Shown here one piece after another: positions 25,966 to 39,149 of a DNA stretch of 64,000 nt (position 1 is its first letter; the number at the start of each line of letters is the position of its first letter). The DNA comes from Certhia americana (lineage: Eukaryota; Chordata; Aves; Passeriformes; Certhiidae). The position numbers were made by a program, and so were the translations under genes. The DNA is taken from contig CM031879.1 of NCBI GenBank assembly GCA_018697195.1, positions 25,417,660 to 25,481,659 of the forward strand, written 5' to 3'. The notes beneath the pieces are model-generated. The model was not told the origin of the DNA. It saw only the letters and a list, made by a program, of their open reading frames with translations, and made no database searches.

Positions 25966-28054
25966 TGTATAAACAGAATGTTTTATTTAAATTACAGGTA
26001 CTTCATCTTACTGAACCAGACTGTGGATATTTTGACTGGGGTATTCTTGAGGGGTTTTTTTTGTTGTTGTTGGGTTTTTTTTCTTTTGTTTTGTTGTTGT
26101 TGTTCTATAGTTGATTCAAAAGAAGTGACCCACAGCAGTCAACCTCTGCCGAACCTTTATAAAATTAAAAAGCTGAAACAACAAAAACATGAACACATTT
26201 TCTCATGAGAACACATTACAGTCATCTGCAGTAGTCAGACCAAGGAAGTCTGACCATACACTGTCACCAGACACAGAGTAATATTTAGAGTTTTTGTTAA
26301 ATTCAAGTTTTTAAAAAATTATCTCTTCTACAAAGAAAGAAAACTATTTAACTATTTGATTAGTTCCTGTACTTGAGGAATGGGGGAGACTTATGAAAAT
26401 TAGAGTTTATGTATGTCTCATTTTCTTTCAATGAATATAAAATGTTTTTATTTATGCCTATAACTTGAGAAGCAATAGGCATTTCTACTTTCTAGAAATT
26501 CAGAGTTTAGGGAAGGAAAGCTTAGAAAATTAATCCTATTGCTACATAAAGAATTCAAACACGAATTGTTTTCTCCTTTGGAAATAATAGAATAGAACTC
26601 TTGCACTGCAGAAGATAAAAAAACTTGCAAGAAGGATATAGAATAAAAAAACTAATCTTTACCCAGCACAGGTCAAATTAATGTTGGAAAATCCATCTCT
26701 GTGGGGTTTTATTAACTCCTAGTACTAGCCTCCATCATAGCTGTTATATGTATTTGAAAGAATTACACCACAGAGGTAGTCTCCACATAGCTAAGAATTA
26801 AGAATAACATTTTTTTTTTAATATTTAGTTGATGTATAATGTGTACTGAACTTTGTGGGCATTATTCAGAGATACAAAAAGTGTTATTCATAATGCCTCT
26901 TTTTACTTGAAAATGTATGCTCACTAACTTAGTTTCAAGTGCTGCTAAAAGAAAATCTGCAGACAGAGCAAAAGGGCAAAAGGGTGACATCTGGCATAGC
27001 AGACTTTCTAAGATCGTTTTGGCACACAGCCTGCATTAAACGGCAGACGCTGAGAAAAAAAAATGGAATCAAATGGAAAGAGAATACAATGAAAAATTTA
27101 TTTCTAATCTTTAGCTACTGCAAACCACTCAAAACTAGTAAAAGCACTTTAGTTTATTGTCTGCATGCCTTGCACTGAGCCATTCTGTGATCTCTAAATT
27201 ACCCAAAACCATGTCTGAGGTGTGACATTTTATCAGCCTGATTACAGCTACTCACTGCAGCGTTTTCTAATCACTATTCACTTGATTTCACCTTTCCAAT
27301 TTTCACCTGAATGGGTGATACACAAAAACATCCTCACCATTACCAGACCTCATGCACTTCATTTTCCAGAATGGCCGAAAGATGATACACATGCCATGCT
27401 GTTTGAAGTGTGGCAAAATGCATTTTATACTTTAAGCAAACAGTGCCATGGAAACTATGAGATGCATGTCCTTGGGAAAAAACCAGTTCAAGCATTTCAT
27501 CTACAGAGGGAAAGAACATAAAAAGAAATATGTTGATGTTATAACTACTAAACCTACCTAGAGGCAGGGACATTTTTTAGAGACCATGTCTGACTGAGAA
27601 AAATAATATAATTAGTGATCTCATTGGCCCTTTTTATGTAAGAGTACCTTACTGGTCTTCTTTGTCTCAGATATAACTAAGAAGGAGTAGAAGGGAGGGT
27701 ATTAATTTTGAGTGATCAATAAGTCATTGCTTTATGATTCAAAGAGTTAATTCTGCCAAATCTCTGAGTTACTGATTCTTTCTGTTTAGAGTCTTTCGTG
27801 CATCTGAGAATCTCTGTTGCCTTTTAAAGCAATACACACACATGCACATTAGGGAGATGTTTCTCTGCTTTCTGTGGTGTTGCTGAGAAGCCACACTGCA
27901 AATTAGCTTTTATGTCTGTGCTAATCTGAAACCATAGTGCCTCCCTGTTTTTTTTAATCTGTCTGTTGCTGTCACCTTAAATGAATGTGGAAAAGTAACA
28001 CTACACAATGTAGTATATAATAGTTATATGATAGCTAATATACATAATAGCTAA
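25966..28054. other. No recognised gene; a possible conserved stretch near 27.2-27.5 kb
   Basis: A T/G-rich low-complexity tract lies at 26053-26105. The segment 27200-27530 stays open on both strands (99 codons on plus, 77 on minus) and is less AT-rich than its surroundings. The peptides match no family I know. Nothing else is supported. Confidence 0.45.

Positions 28055-28118
<64 letters not shown>
28055..28118 (+). repeat. (AAT)21 microsatellite
   Basis: Uninterrupted AAT trinucleotide repeat of about 21 units over 64 bp, with a few imperfect ATAGCTAA units upstream. Length and purity suggest it is polymorphic. Confidence 0.97.
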
Positions 28119-30468
28119 GTGCTTTTGCATAGCCTATGGCTTCTTTATTTTTCTCTGGTTGTTTTCTTTGAATCCTTGCTTCACCATGTCAGTTCCTCTA
28201 CTTTGGCAGGCAAAAAAATATTAAGAGTTTTTGACCTCTACTTTTGGAACCAGCTTGGACTGATTGGGCACTTGGGGAGTAAGTATTTGTTTTATGGTGC
28301 CTGGTATACTGTGAATTTAAGTAGATGCTATGGAAGTAATATTCATAGGTCGAGGGATTCTATATTTTTGCTAACAGAAAAGAAATTTTGATTCTGAGAT
28401 CCTCCAGTAGTTTTAAAACAGTTTCCTAAAATGCAGCAAGAGGCATGGAGTAACACAAGCAGTGTATTTGGATAAAACTAAACAACCCTACGAGCAATCA
28501 ACAAATGTAGTACATTCCTTCTTCACAGTGGCTGTAAAGAAACTTGGAAAATCAAGTTAATTTCTACAGCTCTGTGATAAGCTGCCAGAAAAACCTGCAT
28601 ACATGCTAGATATTTATCTTAGTCCAAATTTCTTTACTCACTTCTTGACGACATGAGTCATCACTGAGATAAATTTTGCATTCCTATATGAATGTATCAC
28701 CATGAAGAGTCATATTTTACAAAATTGAAAGGGAAACATTATAGATTGGACTGTTGAAGTAAACCATTGTTTTGGGGAAACAATGAGAATGAAATTAATT
28801 CTCCATTGAAATAAACCTTGAAGCCTCAACCTATTTTCCCAAGAATATCTCCCTTTCATCTGATATAAACATAGGATTTGGCAGAGTTTACTCATCCTTG
28901 CTCAGATGAAGCCAAGAACCAAAATAAACATGAAGAATAATTCAGTGTTGAATGCTGATGGCAGAGATTTGGGCATAAATTTTACAGTGATTTTAGCTAG
29001 TGCTATTAATTCTTCATGTTTAACAGAATAACATGAGCTGAGGAGAAACTAATAAAAAATAACATTTTTAAAAATACACGGATTTTTAGACTCCACCCTT
29101 GTAGTTCAGAAAGTATCTAAAAAACTTCTTCTGTCCCTTAAATAGAATACAAGTATCTAAATGAATTTTTCAATTTTTTTCCGCAGATCTTCTTTTCACC
29201 TATATTTATCTTGTAAGAATACCAGTTGCTAAGTTGGTTCCTAGCCTTTCTTGAAAAGAGTCACAGCTACACAGAAATGTAAAAAGTGGCTGAAAGTTAA
29301 TGAAGTTTCTTCCTCTTTTTTCTTTCAGTGAATTATAATTGCATAAAAGTAATTCCAATAAGGTATGTCTCAGAAAGTTACAAAGAAGAGGATTTTTGAA
29401 ATTGCTCCAAATTGCTTCATATCTGGCTACAGACTGATTTTCATCTTCCTCCTCCCATGCTACAAGAAACTACTACAAGAAAAGCATACACTAACATGGA
29501 AGAAGTTTCTGAACATAAATTTATTTAATTTGAGTTATTAAAAAAATTGGTTCTTGGTATTAGTCTATAAATTGTTCTGAATTGGTAGTGAGATATGAAT
29601 GTCTAAAATAAAAGGCAGACAAAATTTCTCTACACATATGAAAGAAGGAAGTATTTCAGGAATACAGAATGCATTTTTCATGGGCTTTCTCACCACTCAT
29701 TAGTGTTCATAAAAGCATCCACACATTTCTAATCTTGCATCAACTGTTCTGTCAAGAATTATGTTCGATGGAGGGAAATTACATACTTGGAGCCTACTAG
29801 TTGGGCTAGCAGAAGTATGAAGCTAATTTTTTCTAATCTCAACTGCAATAAATCAATCTTTTGAAAATTCTTCAGCTTTATTATCCTGTTAGCTGTGATA
29901 TAAAATCTGCCTGATACTGGCTAATAGAGCATGCTGTAAGGACATGATCCTAGGTAAAAAGGGGGAACACTGCTTGCCAGTTTGAATGCAAATACATTCT
30001 TTGCTGACAAAGGAAATTGCATGTGTTCTCCAGGAAAGGAAGGAAACAGGACAAAGGCTATTCAGGACAAAATGCTTTGTCTAAAAGATGGCAAAAATGA
30101 CAGTATGCATCAACATTGTCACAGGAATAATAATAATATTAATAATCAATATTATAGGTTTAGTATATTCATTTGGATTACATTTCATGTTACTTCCCAT
30201 TCTTATTCAGCTTATTTTAAGAAAGAGACAATCCCATGATCAATTCATCAATCCAAATACTGCAAAACTTCTCTGTCTCCATTATCTAGTGATCCAGTGC
30301 AGTTCCCTGGATATATGTAACGAATTGCATTTTTTTACAATTTACATTTACATTTAATTACAATTACACCTCTTACATTTGATTTGGGTGTTGTGCCCCC
30401 CTTAGGCTTGGATTGGACTCATGAACTGACATCCTCACTGCATGTCTGCCTCATTTTTTGTCATCTTA
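28119..30468. other. No recognised gene or repeat
   Basis: AT-rich. Open frames at 28119-28391 and 30088-30357 encode hydrophobic low-complexity peptides typical of translated AT-rich DNA and are not supported as genes. Confidence 0.5.
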
Positions 30469-31072
30469 TATCATGGTTTAAGCCTAATCAGCAACTCAGC
30501 TCCATGCTGCTACTCAGTCACTCCCCACAGCCTCTTTCCCCCATCTTGGTTAGAGGGAGGAGAGAATTGGAAAGCTAAAAGTGGGAAAATTTGGAAGTTG
30601 AGATAAATACAGTTTAACAGGCAAAGGAAAATCTGTGCATATAAGCAAAGCAAGAAAAAGGAATTAATTCACTGCTTTCTAGGGGAGGCAGGTGTTCAAC
30701 CATCCCCCAGGAGAGAAGGGCTCCATCTCAGGTGATGGTGAGTGGGGAAGAAAACCAGCATCATTCCAAACATTCCCCTCTTCTTCTCCTCCCCCCAGCT
30801 GAATATGCTGAGCACAACACCACATGGTCTGGGATATCCCTGTGCTCAGTGGGGGTCAGGTGTCCTGGCTGTGTCCCCTCCATGTGCACCCCCAGCCTCC
30901 TCACTGGTGGGGTGGGCTGAGAGGCAGAAATGGCCTTGACTCTGGGTAAGCTCTGCTCAGCAATGGCTGGAACATCCCTGTGTTATCAACACTGCTTCCA
31001 GCACTAATCTAAAACACAGCCCCATACTAGCGACTGTGAAGAAAATTGTCTATCCTAGACAAAACCAACACA
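30469..31072 (-). mobile_element. Degraded solo LTR of an endogenous retrovirus (family 3)
   Basis: About 600 bp that starts TATCATGGTTTAAGCC and ends CCTAGACAAAACCAACACA. Internal landmarks are AGCAACTCAGCTCCATGCTG near 30490, CAGTCACTCCCCACAG near 30516, GAGATAAATACAGTTTAACA near 30600, GGTCTGGGATATCCCTGTG near 30826, GGTCAGGTGTCCTGGCTGTG near 30855, CTGGTGGGGTGGGCTGAGAG near 30904, CATCCCTGTGTTATCAACAC near 30973, and CCATACTAGCGACTGTGAAG near 31022. I recognise this layout from avian ERV LTRs whose sense strand ends in GGCTTAAACCATGACA, so the sense here is minus. Terminal bases have mutated away from TG...CA and no clear target-site duplication remains. No internal viral genes flank it. 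Confidence 0.8.
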
Positions 31073-34000
31073 CCTTGCCTCTCAATCAAAGTTGTCCATA
31101 GGCCGTAATTTTTATTTAGAATACTTATGTTTCCTTCAGGAATTTTAAAATATTTAGTGTATTTCAGGATTCTAGTTTATAGTCCACTGAAAAGGAATCC
31201 AGGCCATGCACTCCATAACTGCCCTTCAAAGTGAATCTGGTCACAGGAAGGGAATGCAGAGTTTAATCACAAGAACCACTAGTGTTCCAAGACTGTGTTA
31301 AAGACTCTGGCTTTAATAATTTCAGTTGTATTCAAAATATAGCACATAGAAATTGATGGCCCCTAAAAAAGTCATAAACTCTGCTTTCTTTTCCTCCAAA
31401 TTGACACATTTAATAAATAGCAAACAAATTTGGGGTTGGGTTCTTACCACTGATTGTACAGGGAAAGTTGCTTTCTTTACATCTAGCTCCAAGGGAATAG
31501 GGTTTCAGCTCTAAGTCACATTAAACCCACATGATTTGCCTTTCCAATTTGAGCTGGCAGTATATTGCCACTATACCTTGAGGTTGGTTTGTGCTGAAGT
31601 TGGAAACCAGCATAAACTGGACTGAAATCTGCAGACTTGATTGCAGTCTGTAAATAAGGATACGCTAATTTGATTAACTTTGGAAGTTGTTTTCTTTTTT
31701 TTCTTGTTGTTATTCACCTAATTAAAGTAATTGTAGTTAATTGAAAAGGCATGATTGCCTTAATTAGATCTGAAGAAGCAACAAGAAAATCACTAACAAT
31801 GAAGATGGAATTTATTTGATGGGAAACTACTCCAAACAAAATGTGGTCTGAGCAGTATGGATCTCTTTTGAGGAAAGTGTTCAAGAAACATAGTCATTTT
31901 TTTCTTTGCAGAAGCAATGAACAGATGTAGGAACTGTTGTACTGAAAATAAGTTGAAATAGTGTTGATTTGATAAATCTGTCCAGCTTTGCCATCTCATA
32001 TAATGAGTCTCATCTTTCTAAATGTACTGCCAGCTGCTTTAGTTTTCAAGAGATGTGGGGATGGAAATTTTATATTGTTTAGGGAAGTAAGATGTACCCA
32101 TCATTGGTCTTTAGGAGGATTAGGGTATATTGGGGCAAAGCTCAGACTGCATTAAAGTTCATTGGATTTTTAGATAGCATGGTGTCCCTTGATTTGATTA
32201 GGTCCCTTTATTATAAATTTATTTTGAGAAAATGATTGAATTAAAATGTTCTGGTTGTGTCCCACAAGAAATTAGGCAATAGGCCTTTGTTCTTTGGTAC
32301 CCATCAGAAAAAGGTCCAGACTGCCTCCACGGGGCTCATGGAAAGAGTATTTGAAGACTTTTGGAGGAGAAACAACAATTAAATTAGCATAATTATTAGT
32401 CAGACAAGTTAGTCAGGAATCACATTGTCTGAGAAAACATTTTAGCAGCTTGACTTTGAAAGTACATGGCTTTGCTAAAGCGTCAGTTTTATGATTAATG
32501 ATCTACAATCTGTTTCTGAGGGATTAAAGATATTTCTCAGTGGAAATGAAGTAAAAATGCAGATGTTAGCCATTGTCCACTCCAAATAATGTTACAAACT
32601 ATACAGGATCTGGTTTGTACAAATTCTCACAGAAACACAAAAGAAAAATGAGAATAATTGTCACAAGATTATATTAAAAACTTCATTTTTATTAAATAAT
32701 TCAACATAAGAGGTGCCAACAAAAATATTTTTTCATTGGATGAAAACTATGTTTGTTCTCTCTAGTTGACTAAACCAAAAAGACCCACAAAACACTGTGA
32801 TATAAAAATCATAAATATAAGTGTAAGAATTATTATTACAGCGCTGAAAAACATAGGCTTAAAATAAAAAGGAATGTCGCCTAGCTGTAGTTAGGAGAAA
32901 GGCTTTGGGACCAGTGAAATTTAAATTTTGATCTACCTGGAGAAATAATGAAGGCATTTATTAGTTGCAATTAAAAGCATGTGAAGCAGAAATTAAATTG
33001 ATGGCAGTGCCTGACCATACCAGATAGAGCATTACAGGTGTAAACTAATGCAGTTTCTTTGAGTCAATGAAGTGATACTGTTTACATCAGCTGCTCAAGA
33101 ATTAATTCTTAGGGAAGGAATATTTTCTCTTCTTGCCTACTTGGAAATTGCATCAGTAATGACATTATTTTGAGATGGCATTTCAAAAGTTAAAAAAGAA
33201 AAAAACCCTCCAAAAATAAATTTGAACACATACGGCTTTTAGAAGGATTGAGAAAGACCCCTTCTTCTTCAGAAGACCTCATAGTGAATGAGGAACACAC
33301 TATTCTGAGAAGAGATTTGCTGTGGCTTATCTCATGTAGCTGCACTGCTGAGAGCCCGTGCTGCCTCATGTCCATCAGACATGGACCTCCCCTCACAGCG
33401 GTTTCATGGCCATTTTACTGTGTTACCTTGAACCAGTCTGCACCCCTGCATTTCAACAGGTGCTGTCCTTAATGAAGGTGAAATAAGTTGCCTTTGAAAT
33501 ATTTCATTTTTGTTTGCTTGACTTGAGGGATCAAGCAGCCTGTAATACAATCTTGCCAAAAATTCTTGGGTCTCTCCAGTGTTCCTTGGAAGGGCTGTGG
33601 TGCAAAGGATTCTTGGTTGGTTTGTTCTACTGACTTATTATTATTTATTACTAAACTAATTGCTAATATACTAGTTTTGTGACATTGTGTAAGTGAGGCA
33701 TAGTAAGAGGATGTGATTCAAAATGGGCATCTCCTTTAAGAAAAATATGATATAGAGAAAAATGGGAATATTGAATCAGCACATTCGTTCACTAAAAATT
33801 AAGAGCCACAACTAACAGCAAGTAGCAAGAAGCATAAAATATTAGTTTTATTTTAGATCCCTATACCGATATCTTCAATATTTAGCATCTGCACACAAAA
33901 GCCTACAAAAAAAAGTAGAAATTTAACCTATAAAAACTGAATTTCCATCTTTAGGGCATAATGTCAAGGAACCCCATCAAAGTGCAAATATATGAACAAA

Positions 34001-34294
34001 AATAAAAGATGTCTTTAGGTCAGTGAATTATAGAACCTGCTAATCTGTCTCACAGTTCTATCTCTGACAAATTCCTCCCTCAGAAAGTTCCTACATGAAA
34101 ATTAAAAAAATATATTTAGGGTGGAAAAAATTTGAGAAAGTAAAAAATGTTAAATATAAGGGCCTGAATTTCAGCATGACATTTTATAGCAGTGAGCATA
34201 ATTTTTTATAGGTCAAATTTGATATTCTAGATTCCCAAGATTCCCAGATGGTGGTAAAGTTGCTAAATACTCTGAATAATGTGTTTTTTTCCTG
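31073..34294. other. No recognised gene; motif-dense AT-rich segment at 31.66-31.79 kb
   Basis: The part at 31660-31790 has several TAATTA/TTAATTG core motifs within about 60 bp and an AAGGCA/TGCCTT inverted repeat. It could be a regulatory element, but no conservation data are available. Frames at 33190-33472 are open on both strands without known peptide content. Confidence 0.45.
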
Positions 34295-34392
34295 TACTGG
34301 GTGCTACAGGGGTGACTTCTCTGAAGAGCTGCTAGAAGTTTCCCCTCTGTCTGACAGAGACAATATCAACTGGCTCCAAGGCCAAGTCCTTA
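34295..34392 (+). mobile_element. ERV LTR fragment, family 1 copy D (U3 start)
   Basis: About 100 bp beginning near GCTACAGGGGTGACTTCTCT, then GAGCTGCTAGAAGTTTCCCC, then CTGACAGAGACAATATCAAC. This matches the reverse complement of copy B at about 40125-40205, where GGCTACAGGGATGGCTTCTG, GAAGCTGCCAGAAGTTTCCT and GAGCCAATGTCAGGTC occur in the same order. It is the U3-proximal piece only. The rest of the LTR is missing on both sides. Confidence 0.65.
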
Positions 34393-37300
34393 CACCCCTA
34401 GAACCTTGCTGAATTATTTTGTTTGTCACAAAGTACTCTCTTTTTTCTGTGACAATGCTCTGCTGTAATGCAAAATTTTACCTGTGCTGTTTTAATAACA
34501 TCCAAAGATTTTTTTTTTTTTTTTTAAAGTTAGAATGACAAGTTGTTTCGTGGAAGCTGAACTCTAACCTGCTTTTTCCTCTTCTCAAAACAAATCAAAA
34601 AAGAGTGTGCAAAATAGGGGGACATCAATTTTATGTCAAATGTAAAGCCTTTATATTACAGAGCTTGATTCAAAAGTGGCAGCTCTTACATAAAAAATGA
34701 TCATGTGGAAAGAGTAAATGGAGAAAAACACAGTTTTCTACTGCTACAGAGATAAAAAATATTCATTTCATGTCTAACTATTGATGACAAAACATAACTA
34801 TAAATTTTGAGAGTAATTTTTACACTGTATAAAAGAGAGAGGTTTTTTTTTTCCTTTAAAAAAATACTGTAAAAATGTATAGCAGCATGTAATTTCTAGG
34901 AATAATTACTTTTTTATTATGATCATATAGCACCTTGCCTGGTGTGAAGTTCATGGACTTTGGATGCATTTTTGAGTTACAAAGTCATACTGATGTCAGT
35001 TTTTTGTAATAGCAATATATTTTGTGTGACAGCTCCTGAATGTGTCTCCAGACTGAAATCTCAAGTTTATTTGGATAGGTGAACCCTGAGAAGTTGATGT
35101 TGAACAGTGCAAGGTCATCACTTTTTTTGAGGTACACAAAATTCCTACTGAACTTCAACTTGAAAGCTAGTTGCAACAATGCACTTGAGAAATGAAAACA
35201 GTGTGATACCATACACTGACTATTTTTTCTACAAAATAAAATTGCTTTTTCACACATGGTAATTACTACCTGATAACTATATACAAGTCATTTTAATGCC
35301 ACAACACCATATTGTAACATCATGATAAAAATGTTCAGTCCTGTTTTTGCTCTTAGAAAGAAGAAATTTATGCAATATTCCATTTTTTTTCCCTTTATTG
35401 AGAGAGAAAACATTTGTAATAAGGTTTTTAAACTGCATGACTGTATGTCCATACCCAAATGTAGTTATATACTTCAAAACAAAGCGAAAGAAAATACAAG
35501 GTGATGTGAAAAAGATTTTACTGACATTCAGCCCCAGACATGATATTCATAATGGCAATTTTTCCTCTGCTTTTTTATGGAAAACAAAGGTTGCTAGCTG
35601 CTAGACCAGGAAATTTCTCAACATAAGGATCAAGCTCATAGGTCATTATTGGTGGTGTTTTAACTGTACTATCTATCTATGGTTTTCTCTTCCACGGGAA
35701 ACATGACAGGCAAATGTCACTAGCATTTTTACAAATGCTAAAACACACAAAAAAGTTTAGAAGTTGGCAAAGTCTGGGCCACTGCTTGCTTTAGAAAGGA
35801 TCAAACACAAGATACTTATTAAAGTTCCCATAACAATGTAAAATGAACAAACAAGTGAAACCCCAAATTTCTGTACACAGCAGCCTGAGGCATCATCCTG
35901 TCTTCTTTCCAAATCCCCTGGAACACATTTCCTTCCTTAAAAATAATCAAGAACTGATAGACTAAGGCATTCTTGAGTGAGCAGGCTCCTTAGATCAGTC
36001 CTTAAAGGGAAACATTATTGAATTTTATTGAATTTCTCCCCTGTCTAGAGCAGTGGTTGTATGAAACTAGATGTGTACTGTACATGTATGTATATATATA
36101 TATGTACATTTATGCTTGATAAGAAAAAGAAATATTCTTCCATATACAATTCAAACTCTTAAAAGAAAGCCAGGGTTTTTTTAGTAAATATTTAGTACTT
36201 TTATGTTTGCAAAGCTGAAATTCAGCTCATTCTACTACATAAACCCCCAAGAGTGGTGTTAGAAATCTCTGAAAGATGTATCTGTGACACTTGGCTGTCA
36301 CAGTTGAAGTCACAGATAAATCTAATGGCATAGGTTAATCCTTAAAATTCGTGACAACATGTGAAATCACTAGCTTGTTTCTAATAGGAAACACTGAACA
36401 GTGTATTACACATCATGTCAGTAGACATGTAATAGCATGTCAGGAACTTATTTCATCAAATATTGAATAAATCAAAATTTTTTCAGTAGGTCGATGCTTC
36501 TGCGTTTGACCTTAACCAAAACAAGAAGGCAAAAATCAAACCTTTAAATTAACTGATGTTTTAATACTTTTTAAATGACCCATTTACTTTGAATTGTGAT
36601 CAAGGACTTGAGAGAGCTTTTCATAATCCCAAATGATTTATGGAAGGCTTTGCAGTCAAGTCACTCTGCCTTAAAAAATGGTAAGTTCATGAATGTTTGA
36701 GAAATGATCTGACACATCAGAGATGCAGGTGTATTAAAGAAGGCTTACAACTCTGAGTTGGTTGGAACAAATTCCTGCAATGTTCTGTCCAAATCAAGAT
36801 CTCATTAGAGAGTTAAAAATTTATTTATGGAGGAATTCCACATTTGCACATGTAAGAAGCTCTTTAAATATATATGTAATGCCATCCCAAACAAGGTGGT
36901 AAACTAGAGATCACTGAACAGAAGTACTCTATATAATTAATTTTATTTCTTATGACAACTTGAATTTTGCTTTAATGTGAAATAACCAAATTATATGTGG
37001 GATCATCAAATTGTCTCAAATTTAGTATCTCTATGTGTTCCCTTAGATATATCTTCTTTAGCCATGCAGAATTTCTCCTCCCAATCTATCTTGTTTCATT
37101 TCTTTATTTCTTATAGATGGAAATGTCAATGACAGCTTGATGAATGGACATGGAGCTGTGATGAGTTTTCTGTGCCCCATTGCTCTCTGTGTCCAATCTC
37201 TGTGTTTTCCATTGTAAGGGTGAGACCCAGGGACTCAGTTGTGTTTAGCAAGGGTAGTGTGGCTGTAGTTCACAGCTTACAAGAGACTGCTAGGGATCCT

Positions 37301-38723
37301 GTGCTGTGAGTAGCACAGAACCGTTCAGGGTGTGATGGAGTGCAAAAAGCAGTTAATTGCTACCCTCGAATGAGACAGCAGAGGTGATTGGGTCTTAAAG
37401 TCTAAGAAACCAACAGTGGAAAAAAACAGGGTAAAAATGGAATAGGAGTTTTACTGTAGCAATGCTAGGCCTTCTGAAAGTATTTACAATGGGATTAAGA
37501 TTTGACTGCAAAAAAATTGAAAGTTTCAGAGGGGAATGCCAGTAACTAAGATTCAATCTTAGACAGAGATGATTAGATGCACCAAGGTAAACTAGTTACT
37601 GAAGTGAACTGAATAGAGGATGTGAGAAGCTATTTAAGGAATAGGAGCAACAACTTTGGAAAGAAGTGATGCAGAATCTGGGGAGGAAAAAATTTCCTTG
37701 AGAATGAAGACAGGAAGAGAGTCCTGATTTTGTCCACTTGTTGAATCAGCCTAATGCTTTGGACAACAAAAAGAATTTTTTCTAGGAGATACTTCATCTT
37801 TGAAATGACTAGTGGTACTAGCTAATGACAGGATTACAGAATGGCTACCTCCTATCACAGACAAATGGTCAGGAAACTTCAGTGGTGATTCTAGTGTATC
37901 TGGAGAGGTTTTCCCAGGAGATGTATTGACAGATTAAAGCCTTTATGCCACTTTGAAGGCCCAGGTGAGATTTCAAATCTAATATCATGTTCCATTTTTG
38001 TCAACATACTAAGGAAAAATGAACTGAAATCATATCTGAAGATGCAGATGTAGAGTTTTTTAAAGATATGAAGAATGTTAATCTCTGGATAAGAGATTAA
38101 TCCAGCAAAAATTAAACATGAGGGAAGTTATTACTGTATATGAGTATGCCATGGTGGCAAGCACGTGAGAGAGAACTGTTTTTTTAGATAAAAGATCTGA
38201 CTGCCATAGGAACAGGTGACTATCAACCACTATGAGTAAGTTGAAGTCGGAATGAGAAGGCAGGTTCTAACTCTCAGAGCACAGTTCTGGGCCAGTCTTC
38301 CAGGCACAAGTACTGAGGGCAATTCACCCCCAAAATGCTTTAAAGATAGAACTTGGAGGGCTTATGAAAGTGACTTCAACTTGATTTGTCTGCAGGGAGC
38401 TGACCCAAGAGGTCTCTGGCAGCCCTGTGAACAGACCATATAGCTTTATCTCTTCCTTCAAACCCTTTCAGGGAACTCACTTATTGTAGGCAATCTTTCC
38501 TGTATTACTTACTACTATTCTCTCTCTGCAGTTTCCCATGTGTCCCATGCTTTGCCTTTGTTTCTTTTGTACGGTGTGTTATTATGAACTCCACAGCACA
38601 TTGAAGTTATTTTTTATACAAGGGCACTTTTGTTCATAGTACTATATAGATGATTGATTGATTAATTAATTAATAGTACCATCTGGAATATCAAGCAGTA
38701 ATAACTATATAATCATCAGGTTT
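34393..38723. other. No recognised gene; possible very old repeat at 37.1-38.45 kb
   Basis: Contains T17 at 34509-34525, an AT-rich stretch with (TA)n near 36089-36100, and a 9-bp inverted repeat at 38088-38110. The part at 37100-38450 is purine-rich and slightly GC-richer than its flanks, as old LINE sequence can be, but I could not align it to a family. Confidence 0.45.
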
Positions 38724-38865
38724 TCACAAAATATTCTTACTTGTAAGGGATCCACAAGGCTCATCAAGTCCAACTCTGGAAAGAATGGCCTGTACAGGGA
38801 TTAAAACCATGACCCTGGGGTTACTAGCACCATGCTCTAACAATTTAGTTAATCCCCCTTTCATC
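38724..38865 (-). mobile_element. CR1 LINE 3' tail, minus strand
   Basis: The plus strand reads CACAAAATATTCTTACTTGT, GGGATCCACAAGGCTCATCA and AGTCCAACTC, which is the reverse of a CR1 3' end. It is followed by AACCATGACCCTGGGGTTAC and GCACCATGCTCTAACAA, a sequence found in some avian CR1 subfamilies. It is heavily 5'-truncated, at about 140 bp. Confidence 0.75.
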
Positions 38866-39149
38866 TCAGTCTTTGAGACAGCTTTCCATTAACTATACGT
38901 TTTCAAAATATAATTAAATTTTAAATTTCCTGAAAGAAAATATGTATACTGAATAGAATGAAAATCTTAAGCTACTTCTGCATATGAATTATTATATGCA
39001 TAATATAAATGGCTATATATAATTGAAATGAACTCCATATATAAAATAAAGTGGGAAAGTCCAAAATAATTGAAATAATGGGACATTATTAATCTAGTAT
39101 ACTCTGTTACTCTATATCATTCTTGAAAAGCATGTTATGAAAACTTGGT
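38866..39149. other. AT-rich spacer
   Basis: No feature seen. It ends in TTGGTT at 39145-39150, which recurs just after the next LTR. Confidence 0.5.

Noticed and set aside
28055..28118. CRISPR-like array
   Set aside because: It is a simple trinucleotide repeat without spacers, in a eukaryotic sequence.
30088..30357. Hydrophobic 89-codon frame resembling a membrane protein
   Set aside because: It is rich in ATA/ATT codons as expected from translating AT-rich DNA, with no family resemblance or exon structure.
37100..38450. Possible old LINE or LTR
   Set aside because: Composition is suggestive, but no ordered set of CR1 or LTR landmarks could be aligned, so no element is called.
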